Counted from the first letter of the stretch, positions 24,688 through 33,298 are shown. The stretch is DNA of 64,000 nucleotides from Streptomyces sp. V2I9 (GCF_030817475.1 NZ_JAUSZJ010000002.1:6400626-6464625), one strand, 5' to 3'. Translations and numbers: made by a program. The notes: generated from the letters alone by a model not told the origin.

Positions 24688-25014
24688 GTGTACCGGCAGG
24701 GCGATGTACTGATCATGGAGCTGGACGAGTCGGCGGTGCCCGCGCCCTTCCTGGAGGCGCCGGGTGAACTGCGCGACGCGCGGGGGCGGCTGGTGCTCGC
24801 GCTGGGCGAGGTCACCGGACACGCGCACGCCGTGCAGGGCCCCGGACGGCTGATCCGGGAGGCCGGGCCGTTCGGCCCGATGCTGCTCCATCTCCCCGAG
24901 GGCGGGCGGGTGGTGCACGAGGAGCACGCGGTCATCCCCCTCCCCACAGGCTGGTTCCGCGTCGTGCGCCAGCGGGAGTACGCGCCGGGTGCGGTCCGCA
25001 TCGTGGCGGACTGA
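24688..25014 (+). CDS. Small conserved protein with QGDV and GEVTGHAH motifs
   Basis: 108 residues, GTG start with a GAGGGGAG ribosome site seven bases upstream. No signal peptide or membrane segment. The sequence starts YRQGDVLIMELDESAVP, then LVLALGEVTGHAHAV near residue 40 and HLPEGGRVVHEEHAVIPL near 75; the scattered conserved His residues could bind metal, but this is only a guess. I recognise the pattern from small uncharacterised bacterial proteins without an assigned function. It is divergent from the LRR/radical SAM operon and 111 bp ahead of a DUF6745 gene, so it may belong to the same system. Confidence 0.7.
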   Translation: MYRQGDVLIMELDESAVPAPFLEAPGELRDARGRLVLALGEVTGHAHAVQGPGRLIREAGPFGPMLLHLPEGGRVVHEEHAVIPLPTGWFRVVRQREYAPGAVRIVAD

Positions 25015-25046
25015 CCGCGCCCGGCGCCTTCGAAGACGCCCATCGG

Positions 25047-25125
25047 CAGCGAGCACGGCCCACAGCGGGCACAGCCCACGACAAGCACAGTCCAGAACGA
25101 GCACAGCAGGGGACGGGGACAGCAG
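25047..25125 (+). repeat. Five tandem imperfect 16-nt repeats abutting a start codon
   Basis: Units at 25047-25062 (CAGCGAGCACGGCCCA), 25063-25078 (CAGCGGGCACAGCCCA), 25079-25094 (CGACAAGCACAGTCCA), 25095-25110 (GAACGAGCACAGCAGG) and 25111-25125 (15 nt, GGACGGGGACAGCAG). The shared core is nRSCACRGCC-like. The last unit touches the ATG of the DUF6745 gene, so these repeats occupy the whole 5' leader and replace a normal ribosome site. Repeated identity is visible directly; a role in translation control or protein binding is inference. Confidence 0.7.
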
Positions 25126-26130
25126 ATGAGCAGTGACGTGAACACCTGGCGGAGCGTGGCAGCGGCGACCGGCCGGGCGGACCGGGCGGCGGCCGAGGCC
25201 GGGGTGCGGCGCGCCTACCGCACCGCCGGACTGGCCGAGCCGGACCGGATCATCTGGGCCGCATCGCCACGGGCCGCCGTCGAGACGGTGGAGAAGCTGA
25301 CGGACGCCGGACGGTCCGTGCGGGAGGAGGTCCGCACCCGCCCCTGGGCCGCGGAACGGCGCCGGATGTACGACGAGCTGGGCCCGGCGGGCTGGGCGGC
25401 GCTCTGGTCCGCCACCGGGGCCCAGCTCTGGGAGACCACGGCCGCGCTCGCCGAGCGGATACGGAGCGGGGTCGTCGCCGATCTGGCCACCCGGCCCGAG
25501 GAGGAAGGGGCCGTGCGGCTGGTGCTCCTGGACGCGGTGCTCGGCCAGCACGACGCCGCCTGGCTCGCCGCGTTCGACGGGCGGGGCGACCGCCTGACGG
25601 GTCTCGGGGAGGTGGCGCGCAACGCCGGCTGGTGGTGGCCCTACGAGAACGCCGTGGTCGTCACCGAGCGGCCCGAGGTCCTCCACCGCGACGAGGCGGG
25701 CCGGCTCGACCACGGCGGGGGGCCTGCCCTCGCGTACGGGGACGGCTTCGCCCTGTACGCCTGGCGCGGCATGCCCGTGCCCGCCGCGTTCCTGGCCGAG
25801 CTGTCCTCCCTCACCCCCGAGCGCATCCGGGCCGAGGAGAACGCGGAGCTGCGCCGCGTGATGCTGGAGTACTACGGCTACGACCGCTATCTCACCGAGT
25901 CCGGCGCCGAGCCCGTCCACCGCGACGAGACGGGCATCCTCTGGCGCATCGCGCTCGACGGTGACGAGGACGTGGTGATGGTCGAGGTGGTCAACTCCAC
26001 CCCCGAGCCGGACGGCACGTACCGCACCTACTGGCTGCGCGTGCCGCCCGCCACCCGGACCGCGAAGGACGGTGTCGCCTGGACGTTCGGACTGGAGGGG
26101 ACGGCGTACGCCCCGCTGCGGCAGACCTGA
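25126..26130 (+). CDS. DUF6745 domain-containing protein
   Basis: 334 residues, soluble and Ala/Arg/Glu-rich. The N-terminal 200 residues are helical. The C-terminal part carries the family pattern I associate with DUF6745: LHRDEAGRLDHGGGPALAYGDGFALYAWRGMPVPAAFL around 185-222, SLTPERIRAEENAELRRVML around 224-243, and EYYGYDRYLTESGAEPVHRDETGILWRI around 244-271, ending with a beta-rich domain (VVMVEVVNSTPEPDGTYRTYWLRV). Function is unknown. Its start codon directly follows five 16-nt repeats and a 10-bp terminator lies downstream. The proximity to the LRR cassette suggests a functional link, not proven. Confidence 0.7.
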   Translation: MSSDVNTWRSVAAATGRADRAAAEAGVRRAYRTAGLAEPDRIIWAASPRAAVETVEKLTDAGRSVREEVRTRPWAAERRRMYDELGPAGWAALWSATGAQLWETTAALAERIRSGVVADLATRPEEEGAVRLVLLDAVLGQHDAAWLAAFDGRGDRLTGLGEVARNAGWWWPYENAVVVTERPEVLHRDEAGRLDHGGGPALAYGDGFALYAWRGMPVPAAFLAELSSLTPERIRAEENAELRRVMLEYYGYDRYLTESGAEPVHRDETGILWRIALDGDEDVVMVEVVNSTPEPDGTYRTYWLRVPPATRTAKDGVAWTFGLEGTAYAPLRQT

Positions 26131-26187
26131 CCCCGGCAGACGTGACTCCGGCGGCCCGGCGGCACGGGACGGAAGGGCGGCGCGACG

Positions 26188-26210
26188 CGGCTCCGCGTCC
26201 CGCGGAGCCG
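26188..26210 (+). terminator. Terminator after the DUF6745 gene
   Basis: Perfect 10-bp stem (26188-26197 with 26201-26210; CGGCTCCGCG) and a 3-nt loop, 57 bases after the stop codon, followed by G-rich sequence without a T tract. Confidence 0.6.
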
Positions 26211-26344
26211 GAAGGGGCCGGGGCAGGGGGCCGGGGCCGGGGGAGAGGATCGACCGTACGCCCGCCCTCGCCGTCGCCCTCGCCGTCCTCGACCGCGTCG
26301 CCGAGTATCCGGCTCAGGACGGTGAGGCGCCGGTGGGCGGCCGT

Positions 26345-27028
26345 TCAGCCGAAGGACGCGCGGCCCGTGGCGTCCGGTCGGCCCCCTGGGCCCGCGGCTC
26401 CGGAGCCGGACGCCGAGGAGCCGGTCAGCACCGCGAGGTCGATGCCCAGTTCGCGGGCGAGCGCCTCATCGGTCCACCGCAGCATCGTGGACCGGGAGAG
26501 CGGACCCGCGTACGACGTCGTCTGCACCGCCATCCCGTCCAGCAGGGCGGTCAGCCGCCAGGCCGCCGACCAGGGGTCCTCGCACCGGAACTCCTCGGCT
26601 GCGGTGCCCTCCGCCATGACGCGGGCGAGTTCCGCCTTCCACCGCTGGTCGAGATCGCCCGCGACCTCACGGAGCGCGGGGTCGCGCAGAGAAGCGGCCC
26701 AGCCCTCGATCCACAGCCGCCAGCCCTTCGCCCGGCCGGTCGGCGCATACCACCGGACGGCCGCCCGCAGCCGTCGTACGGCAGTGGTGCGGCGGGCCAG
26801 CAGCTTGCGGAGCTGGGCGAGGTCGGCCTCGGCGGCGTACGCGAACGCCGCCGCGACCAGCTTCTCCTTGGTCGAGAAGTGGTAGAGGACGAGCGCGTTG
26901 CTCACTCCCAGCGCGGAGGCCACATCGGCGATCCGCACGGCCGAGACCCCGCGGAGCTCGATCTGCCCGACCGCCGCGCGCAGCATCTCCTCACGGCGCT
27001 CCGCCACGTTCAACCGGACTCTTGCCAC
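26345..27028 (-). CDS. TetR-family transcriptional regulator (BetI-like)
   Basis: 227 residues, GTG start. The N-terminal helix-turn-helix is classical TetR: RREEMLRAAVGQIELRGVSA, then VRIADVASALGVSNALVLYHFSTKEKLV up to residue 60. The rest is a helical ligand domain with a disordered Gly/Ser/Ala tail (GSSASGSGAAGPGG). Divergently transcribed from an F420-type oxidoreductase gene, with two dyads in the 112-bp space between them, so it probably controls itself and that gene. Ligand unknown. Confidence 0.88.
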   Translation of the reverse strand: MARVRLNVAERREEMLRAAVGQIELRGVSAVRIADVASALGVSNALVLYHFSTKEKLVAAAFAYAAEADLAQLRKLLARRTTAVRRLRAAVRWYAPTGRAKGWRLWIEGWAASLRDPALREVAGDLDQRWKAELARVMAEGTAAEEFRCEDPWSAAWRLTALLDGMAVQTTSYAGPLSRSTMLRWTDEALARELGIDLAVLTGSSASGSGAAGPGGRPDATGRASFG

Positions 27029-27069
27029 CGGGTCACCCTAACGAATCGGCCAGGCCGGCGATCGTGGGA

Positions 27070-27108
27070 CGACGGCCGTCGAAGGGACGTCCGGACACGG
27101 CGTCCGGA
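27070..27108. promoter_or_regulatory. Probable TetR operator region
   Basis: CGACGGCCGTCG (27070-27081) is a 12-bp palindrome, and TCCGGAC-ACGGC-GTCCGGA (27090-27108) is a perfect 7+5+7 dyad. Both lie between the divergent TetR and oxidoreductase starts. The second has the size and symmetry of a TetR operator. Confidence 0.55.
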
Positions 27109-27140
27109 ATCCCGTGACGGGCCCGGACGTTGCACCCTGC

Positions 27141-27581
27141 ATGACGCGATCCGAACCGGCACAGGAAGCGCTGCTCCGCCTCGTCGGCGAGCACGACGGC
27201 GGCGTCCTCGTGACGCTCAAGCAGGACGGACGGCCCCAGCTGTCCAACGTCAACCACTCCTTCTCCCCCGATGAGCAGGTCATCCGCGTCTCGATCACCG
27301 AGGGCCGGGCCAAGACCCGCAACCTGCGGCGCGACCCGCGGGTGAGCTACCACGTCACCAGCGAGGACCGCTGGGCCTGGACCGTCGTCGACGGGACCGC
27401 CGAACTGACCCCGCCCGCCGCCGCGCCGGACGACGACACGGTGGAGGCCCTGATCGCGCTCTACCGCGACGTCCGGGGCGAGCACCCCGACTGGGACGAC
27501 TTCCGGCGGGCCATGGTCGAGGACCGCAGGGTGCTTCTCACCCTGCACATCGACCACGTCTACGGGCAGCGGCGCGGCTGA
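27141..27581 (+). CDS. PPOX-class F420-dependent oxidoreductase-like protein
   Basis: 146 residues from ATG 27141; an in-frame GTG at 27114 would add nine residues. The flavin-reductase-like split barrel is recognisable: GGVLVTLKQDGRPQLSNVNH near 22-40, RVSITEGRAKTRNLRRDPRVSYHV near 54-78, then a WTVVDGTAEL strand and YRDVRGEHPDWDDFRRAM helix. This pattern (RPxxxxxxF420 probe family) matches Streptomyces F420-binding proteins of about 145 residues. Cofactor and substrate are inferred from the family. Next to and probably regulated by the divergent TetR protein. Confidence 0.8.
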   Translation: MTRSEPAQEALLRLVGEHDGGVLVTLKQDGRPQLSNVNHSFSPDEQVIRVSITEGRAKTRNLRRDPRVSYHVTSEDRWAWTVVDGTAELTPPAAAPDDDTVEALIALYRDVRGEHPDWDDFRRAMVEDRRVLLTLHIDHVYGQRRG

Positions 27582-27683
27582 TGCCGTCGCCGGCCGGACC
27601 GCCTGCCCCGTTCAGCACCTTCTGGTGGCCCCGTCGTACAGCACGACCATAATGAGACGACACCGACTCCCTCAGGAGATGTT

Positions 27684-28883
27684 GTGACCGGCGCTGACTA
27701 CTTGCTTCCGCTCCGCACCAAACTGCGCTCGCTGCGCACCGAGTCCTTCGGGGCCGACCCGGCCGGAGCGCGGATGGAGCGCATCCGCCGCTCGCCTCAT
27801 TTCGTCGACGGTTCCTTCCAGAATCCCGTGGGGGCCCGGACCCGGCCCTCCGGGTCCGCCGTCGAATTCGCCAAGATCTATTTCCAGAAGGAGCAACGGG
27901 CCCGCAGGACGCCGGACGGCGCCGTGCCCGTCCACCCCACGACCCTCGCCGATCTGGCCGGCCTCCCCGCCTCGGGGCTCCGGCTGACCTGGATGGGGCA
28001 TTCCAGCGTGCTGGCGGAGATCGACGGCAACCGCGTCCTGTTCGACCCGGTCTGGGGTGAGCGGTGCTCCCCGTTCCCGTTCGCCGGACCCAAGCGCCTG
28101 CACCCGACGCCGCTGTCGCTGGCCGCACTCGGCCCCGTCGACGTGGTGGTGATCTCCCACGACCACTACGACCATCTCGACCTCCCGACGATCCGCGCCC
28201 TGGCCGGGACCGACACGGTCTTCGCCGTGCCGCTCGGGGTCGGGGCCCACCTGGAGCGCTGGGGCGTCCCCCTCGACCGGATGCGCGAGCTCGACTGGAA
28301 CGAGACCACGACCGTCGGCGCGATCCGGCTCACCGCCACCCCCGCACGCCACTTCTGCGGGCGCGGGCTGCGCAATCAGCAGCATGCCCTCTGGGCGTCA
28401 TGGGCCGTGGCCGGCCCGGAGCACCGCATCTACCACAGCGGGGACACCGGCTACTTCCCCGGCTTCCGGGAGATCGGGGCCGAGCACGGCCCGTTCGACG
28501 CCACCATGATCCAGATCGGTGCGTACTCGGAGTACTGGCCGGACATCCACATGACCCCCGCCGAAGGCATGCGCGCCCACCTGGACCTCCAGGGCGGCAG
28601 CCCTCACGGGGTGCTGCTGCCGATCCACTGGGGGACCTTCAACCTGGCCCCGCACGCGTGGGCGGAACCGGGGGAGTGGACGAAGTACGAGGCGGAGGAG
28701 GCCGGGCAGGCGGTGGCGTTCCCGCGGGCCGGTGAGCCGTTCGAGCCTGCGGGGAAGGTGCCCGCGGACGCTTGGTGGCGTGCGGTGTCCCAGCCCATCG
28801 CCCACCCGTGGCGCCGGCCGAAGCCGGCGGAGGAGTCCGGCGGGGCGCCCCGCCGGGATCTCGACCTGGCGGGTGACCGGTGA
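27684..28883 (+). CDS. MBL-fold metal-dependent hydrolase (NAPE-PLD-like)
   Basis: 399 residues from GTG 27684 with an AGGAGA ribosome site. The metallo-beta-lactamase signature is SHDHYDHLD near residue 160 (HxHxDH), with WMGHSSVLAEIDGNRVLFDPVW ahead of it, HSGDTGYFPGF near 255 (bridging Asp), and PIHWGTF near 313 (last His). This arrangement is that of N-acyl-phosphatidylethanolamine phospholipase D-like or UlaG-like proteins. An N-terminal extension of about 95 residues precedes the fold. No signal peptide. Substrate unknown; phosphodiester hydrolysis is likely. Confidence 0.88.
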   Translation: MTGADYLLPLRTKLRSLRTESFGADPAGARMERIRRSPHFVDGSFQNPVGARTRPSGSAVEFAKIYFQKEQRARRTPDGAVPVHPTTLADLAGLPASGLRLTWMGHSSVLAEIDGNRVLFDPVWGERCSPFPFAGPKRLHPTPLSLAALGPVDVVVISHDHYDHLDLPTIRALAGTDTVFAVPLGVGAHLERWGVPLDRMRELDWNETTTVGAIRLTATPARHFCGRGLRNQQHALWASWAVAGPEHRIYHSGDTGYFPGFREIGAEHGPFDATMIQIGAYSEYWPDIHMTPAEGMRAHLDLQGGSPHGVLLPIHWGTFNLAPHAWAEPGEWTKYEAEEAGQAVAFPRAGEPFEPAGKVPADAWWRAVSQPIAHPWRRPKPAEESGGAPRRDLDLAGDR

Positions 28884-28920
28884 CGCCGTGTGAGGACGAG
28901 GCGGGCAGGACCGTGGCTCT

Positions 28921-28966
28921 GCTGACGCCTCTCCGGGGCGAGTGCTGACGCCTCTCCTGGGCGAGT
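28921..28966 (+). repeat. Tandem duplication of a 23-bp unit
   Basis: 28921-28943 and 28944-28966 are adjacent copies that differ at one base (both start GCTGACGCCTCTCC and end GGGCGAGT). They lie 38 bases after the stop of the MBL gene. No further copy is seen. A recent slippage duplication is the simplest reading. Confidence 0.75.
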
Positions 28967-29170
28967 AGCGCCATCGTGCGGTGAGTGCCCCGGACGGCCC
29001 GGAGCGGCGGGAGCCCTCGACGGGCGCCCCGCGGTCCGGGCCGTTGCCGTCCGGGGCGGGTTCGTCCTCGGCTGTCGTCCGAACGCGCGCGGGGGAGCGC
29101 CGAGTCGGGCGGGGTGGGGTGGGGGCCAGGGCAACAGGGCGCGCGCCGGGGTGAGGTGAGGCGTGGCATG

Positions 29171-29329
29171 TGTCGTGGAAGCGACATGTCGTGATGGCGA
29201 CAGCCGCTGAGGGAGGCGTTCGCACCGGGCTCCCGGACGGCCGGTGGAGCCCGCTGCGCAGGCGCTTTGCCCCGATGAACCCCTCGGCACGTGTCAGGAA
29301 GCGCGCCGTGTCGTCTTGGCGACATGTCG
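29171..29329 (+). promoter_or_regulatory. TGTCG-N6-CGACA operator array upstream of the secreted subtilase
   Basis: Three copies of the dyad TGTCG-N6-CGACA occur upstream of the subtilase gene: 29171-29186 (N6 TGGAAG), 29187-29202 (N6 TGATGG, directly adjoining the first) and 29309-29324 (N6 TCTTGG), the last followed immediately by another TGTCG half-site at 29325-29329. Where units meet they form CGACATGTCG palindromes (29182-29191 and 29320-29329). The promoter-proximal group lies about 100 bp before the ATG at 29426. The rest of the 540-bp intergenic stretch has no gene. A cooperative transcription-factor binding region is inferred; the obvious candidate regulator is the one encoded just downstream of the protease. 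Confidence 0.75.
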
Positions 29330-29425
29330 TAAGCGCGGCACGGAAAGGGCTGGTGCGGCGCTTACGGGGGCCCGAGTCTGGAGCCGCTCCGCGTGTCCGT
29401 TTCCTTGCCCCCTGGAAAGGTTCCG

Positions 29426-32400
29426 ATGCACAGACGGCTCCGCCCTGCCGCCCTTCTGGCGGCAGGCGCCCTCATCGCCACCCTGGCACCCACCGCCGGC
29501 GCGAGTGCCGCTCCGGTGCCCGCTCCCCCCGGCACCGACTCCGCCGTCCGCCCCAAAGTCGCCTCCATCACGCTCGTGACCGGTGACCGGGTGAGGGTGG
29601 AGACCTTCCCCGGCGGCCGTAAGTCCGTCTCCGTCGAGCCGGCCCCAGGGGTCTCGGCGGCCGACTTCACCCAACTGGAGATCGACAAACAGCTGTACGT
29701 GCTGCCCCGCGCCGCGGTCCCGTACATCTCCTCCGGCAAGCTGGACCGGCAGCTGTTCAACATCACCTCCCTGATCAAGCAGGGCTACGACGACGCCCGC
29801 ACCTCCGCCATCCCGCTGATCGTGCGCTACACCAACGGCACGAACCCCGCCTCCAAGGCCGCGCCCGCCGGTTCGCGCAAGGGCCAGGTCATCAAGAGCC
29901 TGCGCGGCTCGGCGTTGAAGGCGGACAAGAAGCAGGCCGGGCGCTTCTGGAAGTCCATCGACGACGACGCGCTCGCCAGGAGGGGCGCCGAGGGCGACGC
30001 GCGGAACGCCACCGGGAACCCCTCGCTCAAGAACGCCGCCTTCGAGGGCGGCGTCGAGAAGCTGTGGCTGGACGCCAAGGTCCACGCCACCCTCGATCGC
30101 AGCACCGCGCAGATCGGTGCGCCCGAGACGTGGCAGGACGGCCACGACGGACGCGGCGCGACCGTCGCCGTCCTGGACACCGGCGTCGACGCCACCCACC
30201 CCGACCTGGCCGGGAAGCTCGGCGAGATACGCAACTTCACCGACGACCCCACCGCGAACGACGGGCACGGCCACGGCACCCACGTCGCCTCCACCATCGC
30301 CGGCAGCGGCGCTGCCGGCGGCGGCTCCCACAAGGGTGTGGCACCGGGGGCGAAGCTGCTGATCGGCAAGGTGCTCGACGACAAGGGCTCCGGACCGTAC
30401 TCCGCCATCCTGGGCGGCATGGACTGGGCGGCCCGCTCGGGCGCCGACATCGTCAGCATGAGCCTGGGCGGCCAGCCCACCGACGGCACGGACGTCCTCA
30501 GCGTCGTCCTCAACGGCCTCAGCGAGGAGACCGGCACCCTCTTCGTCGTCGCGGCGGGCAACTCGGGCGCCGACTACACCATCGGCTCCCCGGGCGCCGC
30601 GGAGAGAGCGCTGACCGTGGGCGCCGTCGACCGCGACGACACGCTGGCTCCCTTCTCCAGCCGCGGACCGCGCGCCGGGGACAACGGCGCCAAGCCCGAC
30701 CTCACCGCTCCCGGCGTCGGTATCGTCGCCGCCCGCGCCACCGGCACGTCCATGGGCCGCCCGGTGGACGCGGCCTACACCGCGGCCTCGGGGACGTCCA
30801 TGGCGACCCCGCACGTGGCGGGTGCGGCGGCGATCCTGGCCGCGCGCCACCCCGACTGGAACGCCCAGCAGCTCAAGGACGCGTTGATGAGCACGACGCG
30901 CACCGCCCCCGGCCGGACGGCGTACGAGCAGGGCACCGGCCGGGTGGACGTCGCCCGCTCGGTGCGCCAGCAGGTGCGCGCCACCGGCACCACCGGTTTC
31001 GGCTCCCTGGGACCGGACGCGGGACCGCAGCAGGTGAACGTCACCTACACCAACGACGGCGACGCCCCCGTCACGCTCACCCTGGACACCAGCTTCGACC
31101 AGCTCTACGGCTCCCCGGCCCCGGCAGGCGCCCTGGGCGCCCCCCGGCAGGTCACCGTGGACGCCCGCGGTACCGCCGACGTGACCGTGACCCTCGACCC
31201 GTCCACCCTGCCGGAGGGCATCTACGGCGGCCGTCTCACCGCCACCTCGGCCGACGGTCGGACCGTCGCGCACACCGTCCTCTCCGCGACGAAGGACCCG
31301 GTCAAGCACAAGGTCACCGTGCGCGGCATCGACCGCGCCGGGCAGCCGGCGACCGTCTTCCCGCTGATCATGCTGGGCCCGTCGGGCCGCTTCGACATCG
31401 TCCACGAGGTGCCGGCGGGGCAGAGCCTGACGGTGGACCTGCCCGAGGGCGACTACTACCTGCACGGCGTCATCACCCAGCACGGGGACGAGTACGTCAC
31501 CAACAGCCTGGTCGTCGACCCCCACCTGAAGGTGGGCGGCGCCACCGACCTGGTGCTCGACGCACGCAAGGCGGTCCCGGTGGAGGTCCGGACCCCCAAG
31601 CGGGCCGAGCAGCGAGGTCCGCTGGTCTTCACCACCCACTGGAAGAAGGCCGCCCGCGAGTTCGCCAGCTTCTTCACCAGCGGGCACAGCGGAGGGCAGC
31701 ACCTCTACGTCACGCCCACCGAGGAGTTCACCGAGGGAACCTTCGAGTTCTCCTCCCGCTGGCAGCTGGTGGCCCCGATGCTCACCGGGCGCGCCGTCTC
31801 CGGCACCGCCGCGACCGGTGTCCCCGTCCGGCTGCTCCACAACTCCCCGGCTGTGGACGGTGTGCGACGCCTGCGAGTGGTGGACGCCGGCCACGGCCGT
31901 CCCGAGGACTACGCGGCGCTGCGCGCACGGGGCACGGACGTGCGCGGAGCGGCGGTCCTCGTGGAACTGGAGGGAGTGGATTACGACGAGGCGGTGAACA
32001 CCGCCGCCCGAGCCGGGGCCGCGGCCGCCGTCACCACCGCCGGTGGCGACCGGTACGCGACCACGCCCTGGCAGCCGGTGAGCGAGCGGCTGTCGGCGAT
32101 CGGACTGTACGCCCCCGGCACCGCCATGAAGCGACTGCGCGTGCCGGGCACCACGCTGGAGTTGAAGGGCACCCCGGAGAGCCCCTACCTCTACGACGTC
32201 ATGCAGGTCTCCGAACAGCGGGTCCCCGAGCGCGTGGTGCACAAGGTCGAGTCGAGGAACACGGCCACCGTGGTCTCGCGCTACCCGGACACGGGCGGCA
32301 CGCGGTACGTCGCGGAGAGCCGCGAATCCTGGCGTCCGTGGGAGGGCCAGGAGGTCTACCTCGCCCTGAAGTCCCGGTACGTCCGCACCGGGCAGGTGCG

Positions 32401-33247
32401 CACGGAGTACCTCAGCGGTCCCGCCGACACCCGGTGGCTGCACTGGGTCAACCCCCGCAGCACCTGGGCCCACCAGGCCGTGGGGACCGGCATGTTCGGC
32501 CCCCTGCGCACCTACCGGCCCGGTGAGCGCACCACGGAGAGCTGGTACGCCCCCGTGGTCCGCCCGGCGATCCCCCGAGGTGCCGAAGGGCTCGCCCAGC
32601 GCAAGGGCGACCAGCTGACCATAGGAATCCCCGAGTTCGCCGACACCGCCTCCGGCCACTTCGGCTACGCCCTGCCCCGCAGGGACGCCGCCACCCCCTA
32701 CCCCGACGAGACCCGCGCCGTTCTGCGCCGCGACGGCCAGGTCCTCGCCGAAGGCAGCCGGGCCTGGGGCACCTTCCCCGCAGGCGGGGAGAACGGCGAC
32801 TACCAGCTCGACCTGGACGTGAAGCGCACCAGCCCCGAGGGCACGCTCTCGCGGGCCACCAGCACCCGCTGGTCGTTCACGGCCCCGCGCCCGGCCGAGG
32901 GCGAGCAGACCCTGCTCCCCCTCCTCCAGCTCGACTACGACGTGGCCACCGACCTCCGGGGCGCCGCCCCCGGATCGCGGTCCTTCGCCTTCGGAGTGAG
33001 CGCCCGCCACCAGGACGGTCTGACGGGCCGTTCCGTGAAGGGCATGGAGGTGTCCGTCTCGTACGACGACGGAGGTCACTGGCGTCCGGCGACCACGTCC
33101 CACCGCGGCCACGGTGCCTACCGTGTCCAGGTCACCCACCCCTCGACCTCCCGCACCGGCGGGTACGTCACCCTGCGGGTCCGCGCCTGGGACGACGCGG
33201 GCAACGAGGTGACGCAGAAGATCGAGCGGGCGTACGCGCTGAGGTAG
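29426..33247 (+). CDS. Large secreted S8-family serine peptidase (subtilase)
   Basis: 1273 residues from ATG 29426 (GGAAAGG ribosome site); an upstream in-frame start would add 11 residues before the signal peptide. Signal peptide MHRRLRPAALLAAGALIATL ending near AGASA, a pro-region of about 190 residues, then the S8 domain with the triad D251 (VAVLDTGVD), H283 (GHGTHVAST) and S458 (GTSMATPHVAG). The C-terminal 750 residues contain beta-rich domains and a protease-associated-like segment (RGAAVLVELEGVDYDEAV ... GAAAAVTTAGGD around 830-870), with no sortase motif or membrane anchor. It is released to the medium or wall. Controlled, probably, by the TGTCG dyad array upstream. Ends in a 16-bp bidirectional terminator. 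Confidence 0.95.
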   Translation: MHRRLRPAALLAAGALIATLAPTAGASAAPVPAPPGTDSAVRPKVASITLVTGDRVRVETFPGGRKSVSVEPAPGVSAADFTQLEIDKQLYVLPRAAVPYISSGKLDRQLFNITSLIKQGYDDARTSAIPLIVRYTNGTNPASKAAPAGSRKGQVIKSLRGSALKADKKQAGRFWKSIDDDALARRGAEGDARNATGNPSLKNAAFEGGVEKLWLDAKVHATLDRSTAQIGAPETWQDGHDGRGATVAVLDTGVDATHPDLAGKLGEIRNFTDDPTANDGHGHGTHVASTIAGSGAAGGGSHKGVAPGAKLLIGKVLDDKGSGPYSAILGGMDWAARSGADIVSMSLGGQPTDGTDVLSVVLNGLSEETGTLFVVAAGNSGADYTIGSPGAAERALTVGAVDRDDTLAPFSSRGPRAGDNGAKPDLTAPGVGIVAARATGTSMGRPVDAAYTAASGTSMATPHVAGAAAILAARHPDWNAQQLKDALMSTTRTAPGRTAYEQGTGRVDVARSVRQQVRATGTTGFGSLGPDAGPQQVNVTYTNDGDAPVTLTLDTSFDQLYGSPAPAGALGAPRQVTVDARGTADVTVTLDPSTLPEGIYGGRLTATSADGRTVAHTVLSATKDPVKHKVTVRGIDRAGQPATVFPLIMLGPSGRFDIVHEVPAGQSLTVDLPEGDYYLHGVITQHGDEYVTNSLVVDPHLKVGGATDLVLDARKAVPVEVRTPKRAEQRGPLVFTTHWKKAAREFASFFTSGHSGGQHLYVTPTEEFTEGTFEFSSRWQLVAPMLTGRAVSGTAATGVPVRLLHNSPAVDGVRRLRVVDAGHGRPEDYAALRARGTDVRGAAVLVELEGVDYDEAVNTAARAGAAAAVTTAGGDRYATTPWQPVSERLSAIGLYAPGTAMKRLRVPGTTLELKGTPESPYLYDVMQVSEQRVPERVVHKVESRNTATVVSRYPDTGGTRYVAESRESWRPWEGQEVYLALKSRYVRTGQVRTEYLSGPADTRWLHWVNPRSTWAHQAVGTGMFGPLRTYRPGERTTESWYAPVVRPAIPRGAEGLAQRKGDQLTIGIPEFADTASGHFGYALPRRDAATPYPDETRAVLRRDGQVLAEGSRAWGTFPAGGENGDYQLDLDVKRTSPEGTLSRATSTRWSFTAPRPAEGEQTLLPLLQLDYDVATDLRGAAPGSRSFAFGVSARHQDGLTGRSVKGMEVSVSYDDGGHWRPATTSHRGHGAYRVQVTHPSTSRTGGYVTLRVRAWDDAGNEVTQKIERAYALR

Positions 33248-33258
33248 TACACGGAACA

Positions 33259-33292
33259 CGGAAGCCGCGACCGGTCCCGGTCGCGGCTTCCG
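33259..33292. terminator. Bidirectional terminator between subtilase and regulator genes
   Basis: Perfect 16-bp stem (33259-33274 with 33277-33292; core GGAAGCCGCGACCGG) and a 2-nt loop, 11 bases after the subtilase stop and 6 bases before the regulator stop on the other strand. Confidence 0.85.
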
Positions 33293-33298
33293 CACGTC

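Noticed and set aside
25047..25125. CRISPR-like array
   Set aside because: Units are contiguous 16-mers without spacers, and no cas gene is present.
23559..25145. 528-codon version of the LRR protein
   Set aside because: The N-terminal extra part crosses the divergent promoter and the QGDV gene on the other strand; the natural start is ATG 24512.
29294..33295. 1333-codon minus-strand ORF opposite the subtilase gene
   Set aside because: It is antisense to a clear S8 peptidase. Long antisense frames arise automatically in high-GC coding DNA, and its composition is low-complexity.
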